This document shows positions 49,301 to 59,823 of a stretch of DNA of 64,000 nucleotides, one piece after another. The DNA lies in the NCBI RefSeq assembly GCF_000764305.2, contig NW_025947279.1, positions 62,001 to 126,000 of the forward strand. The letters run 5' to 3'. The number at the start of each line of letters is the position of its first letter. The first letter of the stretch is position 1. The notes beneath the pieces are model-generated. The model ran no database searches and was not told the DNA's origin. It saw nothing but the letters and a program-made list of their open reading frames with translations. Position numbers and translations under genes: made by a program. The stretch comes from Hyalella azteca (lineage: Eukaryota; Arthropoda; Malacostraca; Amphipoda; Hyalellidae).

Positions 49301-52300
49301 AATGGAATGCGTGAGTGTATCTATGAAATGTATATATAAACGATCCAAGTTCAGCATTCATCCAACGATATCCATAAATCCTGTCATTTTTTGGTGAAAT
49401 ATGTTATGCAGTTATGGAAGCTATGGAAAAATTAGGCCATGCATCAATCATCATAGCTTGCATCATTTACGTCGGCATTATGTAAATATAATGTTCATGA
49501 AATGTAATGAGGAAGGTATTTGAGGAGTAGAAAAATCCAAACATCCACAGTCAGAAACTCCAAGTATCCAACATACGAGCATCAACCTCCTCTCTGGATA
49601 TCCAAGAAGGCAAATGATATACTTTTTGAGGCAGAACCATAGTGCATTCGAACTGTGAAATGGAATAAAGTGTTCAGTATTGTGCGCGTTATGTAAAGCG
49701 TGGTCTTATTATCAGGTATTCGTAGAAAAGTACATCAAAATCATCTCTTTTTTGCGCTCAATTACTTCCAGTAGGAGCTGGTACTGGCAGCTTGACTTGT
49801 GTTCTTCATGGATAGTGACGCCATTCGACCAATAAATAACGATTAAAATTATTTAACATTATACTGATGAAACTAATTAATTTTTTTATTAGTCATGTAT
49901 TTTGAGTCGATCATCCTTCATTTCAGTTAACGTTCGAAAACTCTTCTACGCCTGATGCTTCTTCTACACTGCATCCAGAAAATTTCTGGAATTCATTTTG
50001 CTCATTTTTGAATGATACTTATGGCAAATTAAATCTGTTTCATTTTAATCTATTCAAACATTTTCAGTGTTCATTTGAACTAAATCCTGAATGGGTTAAT
50101 TTCTATTTTAATGTACAAATTTCATATTTTTCGCTTTGCGCCCTTAATCTCCCTATTCTCCCTATGCCAGCCACCAGAAAAGCTTAGAAACACTTGGGCT
50201 CTATTTATACACAAATAAACATAATTCATACACTTTTCTTTTTGGGTGTATTTTTAGGCCATTGGAACAGTCGAATTTGCAGAATAGCGTCTATCTTAAC
50301 ACAATTCTACTCCATGTACTTTTCATGCAAGTTCACACCTTTCGTTTCCTTTACTCACGACATCAATCGTTAAATCTGTTCGATATTGCATGTAACGGTT
50401 AAACGTTGGAAACCAAAATGTATACACGTAAAAAATTGCCAAAATAGTGCTTAAATGCCAGACTCTGCAAGTGCGCGGAATGTCGAAAAAGAAGCTAATA
50501 GGGGGCCAACGTGATGTGTAAATAATAATAACCCTTTAAATATATAAATCTCTGTTAACTAAATTTCCCATGAAAACTAAACCGTTAATCCCTAACTGCT
50601 CCCAATAATTGTTGCGTATTTTGATATATATATATTATGACATGATCACTTGCCGTGAAACTGAAATATTAGAGCACTCGTATATATAATTGAAGAGAAT
50701 AAATTCAATTCTGTAAAGTTATCTTTCGTAATAACTGAAAAAATGTATGATAAAAAATGAAAGTAAATTTGAACTGCAATTGCGCGAAACTCGCTAACGC
50801 GTTACCGAAACGCAGCGAATGGACGGCGCATTAGATCGCCCAATCGAAGAAGAGACTCGAGTCAACAACCTGGGCTCGCCTTCTACAGCTTCGTTCCCAC
50901 CCACTACGGCGAGTCGCCCCTGAGACGAGTACGGCGCGACGGTAAGCATCCGTCGGCTTCGTCAAGCTTCGAAAAATGTCTCCAGACTTCATCCATATCA
51001 GTCATTAAAAAGCGAACACTTAACTATTCATCCGCGAAGACTGACGAAACACATGTCATTAACTGTGGAAATCAGTTATGGATTAGCTTCAAAAATTTAG
51101 CTTACAATTATTGTAGAATAAGGCCACTTCCAGAACTCACGTCTTTTGAAACGGCAGTAAATTTTTCGACAAAATTTTATTATCTTTAATTTGACATCGA
51201 TGGAGCGATGCGAACTCGATGCAATTGAAATTGCGAAGATTTTTGCCGTGTTTTATATTGCGAATTTCATCATTAACTGATTATAATGGATCAGATATTT
51301 GATTAAACTATGGCAATCAGAGCAGTAGTTTGCAAAATTAATTTTGTTCATGAACCAAAAATTGAATGACTGCAAGTGAGGTAATTTTCCGCACCTCATT
51401 TTCTTTATCAAACAGTAAAACCAGGTAAAATGAACGCAAAGTTTTTGCCCTGCACTGTCTCAACCCGCTGTTTACATGTAGGCTCATGTTTCTGGTCTGT
51501 AGTTGTGCATAATATTAGCAACGCTAAATGCATAGATCGGCAGCAGGTTCAGGTGTATTATCCAGACTGGACTTCACGCTAGCTCATTAAAGGCATTAGC
51601 TCATGGCATCAAATAAATTTCATTTCGCTCTATTATGAGGAATTAAAAGAATTTTCTGAAACCAATCCCGTCTTATTGATAAGTGATGATGAATTTTACA
51701 AAAAAATATTGTAGACATTCCACTGATTAAATATCTGAATGTCTACTAATATAAAATTTATTTCAGAGAGCACGTATTCCGCTGTTCCAACCGGTGAAGT
51801 GCCGGTATCATCTGTGCATTCGCCACGTCTGTTCAACGTGGCATCGACTAGATTTGGACTTCCTTTCCTTGGATCCAATGGTGAGCAGCAAAATATTCGT
51901 CTAGCCATGCAGGCTGGAGCGTCACAACTTCCTGTTATTCCATCTTACATGTCTGACCTGACCATAGGAGTGGAGGAACCTAGCCTAAATAAGATGCAGG
52001 ATGCTTCTAACAGTCAGTTTATGACGCTGCCTTCTTCTACCCATCATCGGAAAGTTGCTATTGATGGCTTGTCCAAATTCTCTAAAAATGATGACCAATC
52101 AAACACGGAACTCGACCTAACTAACCCAGATACTGACTATGGAACTCCAAAGCCAATTGACATTGTGCATGATGGACTAAATTCTGCAGGGTTTCTTAAA
52201 ACTTTTATGGGTGACGATGCTTTCATGAATAACAATGTTAATGAAATATCAATTTCAACCCATCGCCATCCTAAATCGATGTCGTATCTATCTGAATCCG

Positions 52301-54753
52301 TTATAAATGTTGACACAAAAAGCGGCTTTCAAACAGATGAAACTCCGGGTCCACAGTTAAATTTTCTGACAGAAATTTCATCACTTGAAAAAGAAGCTCC
52401 TGCCCTTTCATCTTATAACACAAATCAAATGATCCCTGTTCCAGTGCCTCTTAGAGTGATTCCAGCCGGTTTAATCTTGCCAGCGAACGATTTTCCCGCC
52501 AGAGGAGTATCATCGTATTCATCTTATAATCCCTTCCCTGATGTCATTCAGTTCAAGGGTAAACATCCACCAGTTGGTAGCGCTTCGTATGCCCCTCCTA
52601 GTAGAACCCCTCGACTGCGACAAACTTCTGGGCTTTCTGTAAACGGCATGTTTCCTATTCAATTGCCGAACATGCAGTCTTCAAACTTGATGTTTCCTGA
52701 TCATAGTTTTAAACTTGCTCCTATAGATACTATGTTAGATAGTAGTGGTTCTTCTATCACATCTAATTTAGCTATCAGTAGGAAACCTACAATGAGTTCA
52801 TACTCGGACATTTCTCAAAGTACGTCGTTCACTCAAGAGTCTCAACGTAGTCTAGATTCTCAAAGCATGAATCAGATTCGACATCTCTCTCAACTCACCT
52901 CATGCAAAATGACCGGTACTCCATCTTCTTTTGGAAATTCGATTTCCGTGACCATATCACCACAGAATTCCAGAGACAATCCACTAACTATCATGAAAGT
53001 TCATTTGAATGAAAAATATGCGCCTGGCCTATTTAGTAATTCATCACCAACAATTGATGCCTCATCGCACTCATTTTTCCACACATCAAAAACTAACAAT
53101 GATAGAAGTGAGAATATTAATGACTATAAAGGTGGGAGATTTCAGGTGTCCGAGAAGTTTCGACACATGAAGCGTGAAAAACCGACACCGATTTCTAGCA
53201 GCGAGACTAACGAACAACCGGAACGAAATATTTCTTATGGAAACGGTTGGGAAATTATATATGGGGAACCTGCACATAACATAGCTCTTCCTATTTCAAA
53301 TAACCAACAAATAAATTTGCCAGTAGCTTCACACCTTAAACAAATCTCTGAAAATGAAGAGAAGCATCCCGATGTGGATGGCATAAAAATTTCTTATGGT
53401 ATGCCTAGACCATACACAATTTTTTCCGACGACGAACTTGCAGATTTCCGAAGCAAATCTTTCGCTCTACGCGTTAAACCTACTTTTGATCTTTTCCAAA
53501 AGAATATTGGAAGTAATTTAAAGAGTCAGAATCACAATAAACCGAATGACTTCATGACAACCGATATGACGAGCGAGCTCATAGACGTTGGACCAAACAA
53601 TAAGCCGAAAACAGTATCAAATTCATGGTCAAGTTATTCATCTTACCAACGTTCGAATTCATCCAAAGCATCACCTGAGTCACTTCCGAACAATATTAAA
53701 TTAGAATTTCAGGAACCGCTGATCAATTTAAGAAATAACCTTAGGGTTATCGACTTGCATAAGTTACAAGATGCTAGAAACCGTCTGGAATCCATTGGGA
53801 TGCATGAAGGTATGAAGCTAAATGATGGCTGGGCCTTAACTGATACAACTTCAGGAATTTTTAGCGTGCCAAGTGCTGTGGCTATAAATATTAATTCTCA
53901 AACAGAGCGCCTATCTAGAACTGCTGACAGAATTGGTGCAGATTTTCCTCCTAAGAACACGAATGACCGTCTTGTTGGTGGATTCATTCGAACTGTAATA
54001 GGTAATGCTCCGTCGTCGCCAGCTCCTAATAAAATTTCAGTATCAAATGAAACCCAAAACGGTATTACGCTTAGCGATTTAAATAATGGTGGAAATAATA
54101 TAGTTTCGCCGCCAGTGTTGAACACAATCATTCATTTGACGAATTTAAAATCCGTTGAGAGTTCAGAGTTTGATAGCGGACCGCTGAGTCGGTCCAGGGT
54201 TCTGAAAGTAGTTGAAGCTCCAGATCTGTCGAACGTTCCCACTGGCCAGGCATTCCCAAATGGGGTCAATGCTATTTTGACGAGAGATATTGTTGATAAA
54301 TCCCGAGCAATTCCAGAAATAGTGGTAATAAAATCAGTATCTATTCCGTCCTTCTTCGCTGAGAATAACATGCTCAATAGTTCATCAGTTACCGTGAAAG
54401 ACTCCCTTCGCTTTGGGACTGACTTGGTGCATGAGGCCAGTGAACTTTTCGTTAGACGAGATGACGCCTTCAAGTCTTCGAACTCTCCAAAAGCAGCTCG
54501 GTTATTAAGTGAGGGAAATTTTGCAGATGATGTTCTCATGAGTGTTTCTTCGATATTGAAAAGTAATTTCATCGCTAAAAACTCGAGTTTTGCGGAAGAA
54601 TATTTTCCCGATTCGAAAAGAAATGACTCGCTACCAGTAATAACAAATAATTCTACAATTGATGAATTGGGATATTTTTCGACAGAACCTCCTCCATTCC
54701 TTAATATAACTAGTTTATTCGAGCCCGTAAGTTTTAATTTAACTCAAAGCTGA
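35169..54753 (+). CDS. large secreted SYGPP/(GK)n repeat protein, five coding exons (~1,548 residues)
   Basis: Coding exons are 35169-35174, 45301-45711, 47106-47379, 48255-49223 and 51767-54753; phases are 0, 0, 1, 1 and all junctions agree. The protein starts [18 protein letters not shown] (signal peptide). It then has nine SYGPP-type repeats and a GK run (to about residue 139), a charged helical exon ending in GK repeats (140-230), a second SYGPP/GK/Gly-rich exon (232-553), and a long Ser/Asn-rich tail with scattered SY(G)xP motifs and NxS/T sites near its end (555-1548). Composition and signal point to an extracellular structural protein, in the broad style of cuticle or resilin-like matrix proteins. 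Tyr could allow cross-linking, and the (GK)n tracts are polycationic. I recognise no named orthologue. The first exon is linked by phase, position and typical insect architecture, not by direct proof; it is the least certain part. AATAAA lies at 54772 and 54795. Confidence 0.72.
38928..39484 (+). CDS. candidate nested two-exon small Cys-containing protein (85 residues)
   Basis: TATTTAAA at 38851 is followed by ATG at 38928, 16 codons and donor AAAG|GTAAAT (38975/38976). A 299-base intron ends in a modest acceptor (caactaaaag, 39274). The second exon is open in the matching phase 0 for 69 codons to TAA at 39484. It encodes a Ser/Lys-rich segment with spaced Cys ([20 protein letters not shown]) and a C-terminal ACFRNGCR. 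The second exon is GC-richer than its flanks. Against it: the first exon is not a signal peptide, the acceptor is weak, and other frames there are also open. Confidence 0.27.
40076..40124 (+). promoter_or_regulatory. second TATA promoter with very short first exon inside intron 1
   Basis: TATATAAG at 40076-40083 shares the extended CATATATAAGA context with the box at 34987. A perfect-type donor (GGTCG|GTAAGT) ends a potential leader exon at 40124. Spliced to 45301 it would let translation start at the ATG there. The predicted exon is only about 18-20 bases long, which is unusual. Confidence 0.35.
44086..44308 (+). promoter_or_regulatory. TATA promoter with short signal-like ORF or alternative first exon
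   Basis: TATAAAAC at 44086; ATG at 44183 opens 41 codons to TAG at 44308, with a hydrophobic segment ([20 protein letters not shown]). A donor-like TTTG|GTTGAG near 44264 would end a phase 0 exon compatible with 45301. It could be a small secreted peptide gene, an alternative first exon of the large gene, or chance. Confidence 0.27.
45301..45711 (+). CDS. exon 2: signal peptide, SYGPP repeats, first GK run
   Basis: 137 codons in phase 0. Hydrophobic core [15 protein letters not shown], then eight YGPP plus one YGAP units with PAP or EQ spacers, a Tyr/Pro/Ile-rich linker ([20 protein letters not shown]), a His pair, and [16 protein letters not shown] before donor AAAG|GTAGGC. Read-through past the donor stops after two codons (Val-Gly-TAA). 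The repeats create long open frames in other registers on both strands; those are artefacts. Confidence 0.82.
46276..46306. repeat. (TA)n microsatellite
   Basis: About 15 uninterrupted TA dinucleotides within intron 2 of the large gene. Confidence 0.9.
46309..46603. mobile_element. MITE-like cluster of TTACCGGAC motifs in intron 2
   Basis: TTACCGGAC begins the segment (about 46310) and GTCCGGTAA closes it (about 46593-46601). Inside are further copies in both orientations near 46489, 46519, 46552 and 46573. It also contains aaccctaactctaaccctaacctaacg (46443-46469). Just before it is a (TA)n tract (46276-46306). Confidence 0.5.
47106..47379 (+). CDS. exon 3: charged helical segment plus GK run
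   Basis: 274 bases, phase 0 in and phase 1 out (donor GACG|GTTAGT). The acceptor is atccttggccccgacag. It encodes [20 protein letters not shown] and a further 40 residues rich in Glu, Lys, Leu and Ile with heptad-like spacing ([18 protein letters not shown]), then [13 protein letters not shown] and seven to eight GK dipeptides ending FDDYED. Unlike the other exons it has no YGPP, so it may be a folded or coiled module. Upstream in-frame sequence (from about 46953) is open but out of phase with any earlier acceptor that joins exon 2. Read-through gives Gly-TAG. Confidence 0.75.
48255..49223 (+). CDS. exon 4: second SYGPP/(GK)n and Gly-rich exon
   Basis: Acceptor tttttcattcgtgcag; first codon completed as G|AG (Glu), then [20 protein letters not shown]. 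Three lysine-glycine tracts surround a Tyr/Asp spacer ([16 protein letters not shown]), then eight SYGPP or SYGAP units, an acidic linker, and a Gly/Asn-rich stretch ([20 protein letters not shown]). The donor CAAG|GTGGGG is weak. Read-through adds 39 residues with three Cys to TAA at 49339, and AATAAA follows at 49664, so a short isoform is plausible. A second in-frame acceptor exists at 48230 (+8 residues). The exon is phase 1-1, so skipping it keeps frame. Confidence 0.82.
49664..49669 (+). terminator. polyadenylation signal for a possible short isoform
   Basis: AATAAA about 325 bases after the read-through stop at 49339. Confidence 0.4.
50770..50941 (+). promoter_or_regulatory. CpG-rich patch with strong donor inside intron 4: possible internal promoter and first exon
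   Basis: About 170 bases of high GC with many CpG, unlike the AT-rich intron around it, ending at donor GCGACG|GTAAGC (50941/50942). It contains a 34-codon ATG frame (50819-50923, starting [17 protein letters not shown]) that stops before the donor. A transcript from here could splice to the exon at 51767. The unmethylated-CpG look fits a promoter active in the germ line, but this is inference. Confidence 0.38.
51767..54753 (+). CDS. exon 5: long Ser/Asn-rich C-terminal part (995 residues)
   Basis: Acceptor ataaaatttatttcag; first codon G|AG, then [15 protein letters not shown], mirroring the start of exon 4 (ESSYGG). The frame is uninterrupted for 994 codons to TGA at 54751-54753, far beyond chance. 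Ser, Asn, Pro, Ile and Thr dominate, with a single Cys (LTSCKMTG) and scattered relics of the repeat: [49 protein letters not shown]. Predicted glycosylation sites (NSS, NNST, NITS, NLTQS) cluster near the end. No known domain is recognised and it looks largely disordered. A consensus donor (GAGCCC|GTAAGT, 54726/54727) lies 27 bases before the end of the stop, so a spliced alternative end is possible. Confidence 0.85.
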
Positions 54754-54771
54754 TTCATAGATGTACATTGG

Positions 54772-54800
54772 AATAAACCTTAGCGAGTGAATGAAATAAA
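54772..54800 (+). terminator. polyadenylation signals of the large gene
   Basis: AATAAA at 54772-54777 and again at 54795-54800, 19 and 42 bases after the stop codon. A third lies near 54843. Confidence 0.65.
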
Positions 54801-56499
54801 TTTTTATATATGTGAATGCAGTATAATCATTAAGTTCTAGTATAATAAAAAGTGTGTTATTTTATGGTCCGTGACGATCACATATTCCGACTAACTCATT
54901 TTTCTACCGTGGAACTCTGCTCTCCCCTGGACTCGAGTTTGACTCCGTGACTTAGGTAATTTGTATACGAAAGTTCCAAGCACATTAACGTAAATGTATC
55001 GCACCGACAAACTTCGTTACCTTTAATGTATTAAAGAGATTACTGAGATTTTTAACAAGAAATTGTATTTAATTTGACGCGATCTTGATTACATTTTTGC
55101 AATACCAATATCTTGAGATCTTGCAATATCAATATAATACAATAATATCTTGAACGCTTTTTGCAATACCACGCAGCCGACTGCACAGTGTATATCATTT
55201 TATCGTCACTTGCACTGAATTGTTCACATTGTATTTATGAACTGAAAATTTCTCGTGCTTTTTATGAAATGCTCACTAGCGTTTGCACTCAAAACTGTAG
55301 ATTACTCATGTAAATTTTTTTCATCATCGTCATTTTCGCAATCAGAAAATCATTATTCCCGACACAATATCTATGACGAAATTTATCATGCTATATCAAT
55401 TGTACAATGACTGCTTGACATGAACGTAACTACGCATAATCTTAGTTCGTCAAGATGAGTTTTCAGCAAATTTTTATGCTTCACTGTTTGATTTGGATTG
55501 AGAGTTTTCAGGATCATTTCTCCTCGCTATTTAGAACTGTACTGCGCCTCGGATAGCTCATCTAAACTGAAGCCACCTCACTGAGTTGCAACATCCACCC
55601 TGATAAGAGATAGTCTATTAATTTCACCCTGGGAGTCAATGGTACATAACGTTGGTCGCTTAGCGACCCTAGAATAACTCCATCACTATGGTTGTAATTT
55701 GATGTGCATGTAAATCTTCCTCTTCTCTTTATTTTCATTAAAGTAGATTTAGTACGGTATTGTTGTATATATGTTGAATTTTTTGCTAAGTTTAGTGAAC
55801 ATCTGAAACGTCGAATTCCATATGGGGAAATTCAAGTTTCAGTATAAATGATAGCGGGCCCTTGCATTGGGGTGCATATAGAAGTGCATGATTAGCATAT
55901 ACATAAGTATATTTGCTGTAGTGCAAAATTATGCTGGCTGGTAAGTTCTTTAGTCATTTTTCAGTAAGTAAACAACAAACTTCTCATGGTGTTGTCGGTG
56001 CTGTATATTTCGGCTGATTATCCTTGTTTGGGAATGTAAAATAGATTTTTCGATTAGGTTTTGTCAAAATTTCTCTTGATCTGCATCGATGGGTATTCCT
56101 GAAGTTCTATCAATATAATTTGATCAACCAACAAAGTTTAATCAAAAATTGCATTTGGAATATTTGTTTACAAATTTTATAACGAACTCTCCAACGACAG
56201 TATTTATTCTATTCAGAAACGGGTTAAATTTTCACAATATATTATTTTCATATGCACTTTCATCTTGTACCTTTAGAAATTCAAGCATAATCTATCCTTC
56301 ATGCTTTAATTTGAAGTTCATTATTTTTTCGACCCTGAGTATATTGGCCGTATGATAAATATGAGCATTACTTCATTCACCCATAATTCGGTTCATTTTA
56401 TCGGCATTTGTCTTTCAAGTTTAAACAACTTTTGGGACTAGTAGTACAAAACTCCTTGTTATTAAATTACAATTTAACGATTTTTCTTTCCTCCTACAG

Positions 56500-56619
56500 G
56501 CAATTATCGAACTTAAGACCCTCCCTCCGTCGACACACAAGTCGCATTTATGCGACGAGTTTGATTGTCCCAGTCGATGCAGGTTACGGGAAGTCCCTCA
56601 GCTAATGAGTGAAGCGTGA
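56500..56619 (+). other. possible alternative terminal exon of the large gene
   Basis: A strong acceptor (tttttctttcctcctacag) opens 39 codons plus TGA in phase 0, matching the phase of the internal donor at 54726/54727. The encoded tail starts AIIELKTLPPSTHKSH and has three Cys (CDEFDCPSRC). Splicing would replace the last eight residues of exon 5. The evidence is splice signals and phase only. Confidence 0.27.
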
Positions 56620-58644
56620 ACAATTAATTGTTAATGTTGATGTTTGTATGGTATAAGTGATTCTACTGCAACCAGGTGTTTATTTTCGTTTGTGGATGTT
56701 GCAAAGTTACCATTGTTGATTGTTTTAAAAAAAGAATCATTAGGTAGAATAATTGTTGAAAGTAATTGAGCAATTTGTGAGATTCTTTTGCGGTAATTAC
56801 AATGTGACGCTCGCATTCAAAATGAAAATGTTATAGACGAGATTAAGATAGTTAAAATTTTACAATATCGTCTTTTACAAATCATATCCCAATTTATATA
56901 CTGCTATACTTGAATATTCATACTTGCCTACTGCGTTGAAATTTATGTTGAATTTACCGGTATACTTTTTTTATCTAGATTTTATGTTCGAATCGAGATT
57001 GGCATTTTTAATTTTGAAAATTTCAGAATAATAATTATATTAAAGGTCAATTTTCACGGTGATGAAATTTAACGATCTTCATTGATCGATGCTTATTTTC
57101 ATTGATCACGGCTGACTTGTAACTTAACAAACTTACGCTCCAACTACAATAATAATATACGAATAAAATTAAGTAATGATAATATTGGCATCTATAATTC
57201 TAATTAAAAGAAAAATGAAGTGGGAAATGTCAGACGTAGGAGCTAAATGATCCTATGTTATAATGTTCTTAGAATAGTTTTCTAGGAATATTTTAACGTA
57301 ACATTTGATGTTAGAGGTTGCAATGTAAATATATTACTTACCAGATCGAAGAGTTTGATGAAAAGTGTTCCATCTTTATGAGATTCTCCCTCTGTTTAGG
57401 CGTCAAAAATGTAAAAGCATTTTCCGTTTTTAAATTTCAATTTTCTGAATTTTATTATTAATTCTTTGGTAGTTGGATTTTTCAAATGATGTACTTCATA
57501 TTCGTCCATGTTTTTTAAGAAGTTCAATGCAAATTTTTGTGTAATTATTCATTTTTTCCTCAATTTCCAAGCAGTCGGTATGAAATGAGCCCTATGAATC
57601 GTCAGTAAACTCGTTTTTAAATTAATTTGTGTTTTATTCGCGTGTCTCGACTGACGACTTTAATTAAACCTCTGGCAAGAAAGTCTTCTTATAAAAAACA
57701 GTACAGTGGAAGACCTCCCTCTCCTTCCAGCGTCTTCGCTAAGATGTCGTTACCAAACATCTATTATCCCTATGTAAAATTATATCATTCGTCACTTATT
57801 CTATACAATTATATCATTCGTCTCATACCAATCATTCGTCACTGAAAGTCACTTCTGAGAATAATGAGAGCATTTGATGAAAGGTAGTATAGCCTGGCAC
57901 AAAATTTATGCTAATTCAGATAATTTTTTCTTTATTTATTTATTTTTTTTATGGTACAGTTATCGATATATCTCTGAGCAATATACAGTAAGTAGCGTGA
58001 AACATAATAAACATTGCAGTAGGTCTCTCTTAAATTATCGTAATAAATTTTATACAATTTAAATTATTTTGAAGAACATGAAGTGAAGAGAAAACATAAT
58101 TTGTAACATCATGAAAGAACAAAGTCAACAGAGAAGTTCACAAATGAATCTATTGCAGACTTATTACTATTTTGTTCTGGCCGTGAAAATGAATTATTTA
58201 GTCATATCCGTTAGCGAGAACGAAATTTTTATAACAGTTACAGAGACTTCAATAAATATTATTGTTGAGATTTGAGAGGAAAAATTGGTTTATCTGAATT
58301 GGAGTTTTCCATCAGGATAAACTGGGTTCGCAAATACGAAATGCCTGACTTATATTTTTTGAATTAGTGGTAAATATTACGCGTATATTACGTTTCTTAA
58401 AACTTTCGGGGTTGAAAATTGGTCTATGAATGTAATAATCGCAAAGTAGATAGAGATGGTACACGACTTTCTGCGCTTTAATTGGTTTTGTAGCTGTAAT
58501 TTAATTTGTATATAATTTTTTTAATTGCGGAGGACTGTTATTAGCACAAAGAGGTAGGAGGCAGCCTTGATCAAACATATTTTCAGAAATATACATGAGC
58601 TGAATAAACCTAGACATAACGACACGGGACACCAACACGTAGCG

Positions 58645-58712
58645 TTCCGAGACGCTCAATCCGAGACTCAATCCGAGTCTCGGATTCCGAGACGCGCAAT
58701 CCGAGTCTCACA
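58645..58712. repeat. cluster of ATCCGAG(A/T)CTC repeats
   Basis: About five copies of an 11-13 base unit in both orientations (ccgagacgctcaatccgag, then gagtctcggattccgagac), able to form a hairpin. Confidence 0.6.
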
Positions 58713-59166
58713 CCATCAGTATCCACTATCTAGCTCGATAGACTCCAATTTATCTGTTCGACAAATAGTTCAGCTTAACTGAAATAAACATTTCTTGGGG
58801 GAAACCAAAGAATGCTTTAATAGTTATTCAGCGAATTCATTTCGATGCGAATGGAAATGGTTGAATTGTTGACCCGGAGCCTCAGTTTGATTTAGTCATG
58901 CCACAAATTTAAATTTTTTCTATTCATCAAGAATGAAAATGTATTTGCAGTGACATTAGTAAAACTATGGCTCACACGATAATCGGTATACATTCTATAT
59001 TAATAATTCATAATTTTGTGGCTTCAACGTTAATTAGGCCGTAGGCCTTTCGCCGATTCTCATTATCTCAGAATGTTCACAGCTTGTTGGGGTCACAAAC
59101 GCACTGCTCCAATTTTCTTTGCTTTGCCTCCTCGCCGATTCTGGCCAGAAACTGGTACACAGAGCT

Positions 59167-59284
59167 GGGGTCGAACCATGGGGGAGCGCAGCCGTGCACC
59201 ACCAATTTTGTACACCACTAAGCCCTGAATCGAACGCCTTGGCTCTCTCCGGACCTACACCAATCAGCCGTGCACCACTCGGCT
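59167..59284 (-). mobile_element. tandem tRNA-like units (SINE-type)
   Basis: On the minus strand two units follow each other. Unit 1 has an A-box-like AGCCGAGTGGT (59284-59274) and B-box-like GCGTTCGATTC (59237-59227). Unit 2 has A-box-like GGGCTTAGTGG (59225-59215) and a consensus B box GGTTCGACCCC (59177-59167). A-to-B spacing is 47-48 bases in both, as in tRNA-derived promoters. A further B-like box lies at 59337-59327. The segment ggtggtgcacggc recurs. No full cloverleaf is present. Confidence 0.55.
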
Positions 59285-59596
59285 CTGTCCTCTTCTTGAC
59301 CACCACCTGCCGTGCGCCACCAGGCCGCAGATCGAATATGACTTCCGGGCATCGTTAAATTACGTAATTTTACGTTCACCGCATCTAAGGTTAGGTTTCA
59401 CGTAGCATAGTTCTGTTGAAAAATTTATCCTCCTTCGACAAGTGGCCGTTCGACCGATGGCTGGTTCGACACACGGCCTAGATACGGACGGCTTGAAGTG
59501 TTGAAGGCTACGTTCCGGAAGGCAGGAATCATGATGGTCCATTACATCCAGGGCAGTGGTGGTCTTCGGCAGGCGACCCGAACCATGGTTGAATAG

Positions 59597-59823
59597 TATA
59601 AGGTTGACCCATCAGAAGCCCATTTTTGCGGATGTAGTTCGATGTTCGCCTGTGACGTCACTGATCTCAGTGACGTCACGGGCATTAACCAATCACCGAA
59701 ATGCGATCAAACCAGTCAATCAATCCGTCATGGGAATGACGGGTTTATTTACGTTTCTCGATCTACGTGACGTAACAAGAAAGCTGAACTGAAAGACGGA
59801 ACTTCTCGCGGGTCAACCTTATA
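59597..59823. mobile_element. MITE with TA flanks and internal CRE-like palindrome
   Basis: Ends TA-TAAGGTTGACCC (59597-59610) and GGGTCAACCTTA-TA (59810-59823) are perfect inverted repeats with TA at each edge, typical of Tc1/mariner-type insertion. The interior holds a long palindrome, gtgacgtcactgatctcagt closing with gacgtcac, plus another cgtgacgtaac. About 227 bp, no coding. Confidence 0.75.

Larger units (their letters stand above)
54801..59110. other. AT-rich downstream region, no supported gene
   Basis: Apart from the possible exon at 56500-56619 there are only chance-sized frames. On the minus strand ATG at about 57374 runs ten codons plus two bases into a strong donor (CTG|GTAAGT near 57344), a possible first exon without a partner. 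At 55930-55945 (+) ATGCTGGCTG|GTAAGT is similar. A direct/inverted motif cluster (aatccgagtctc types) lies at 58645-58712. Confidence 0.35.
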
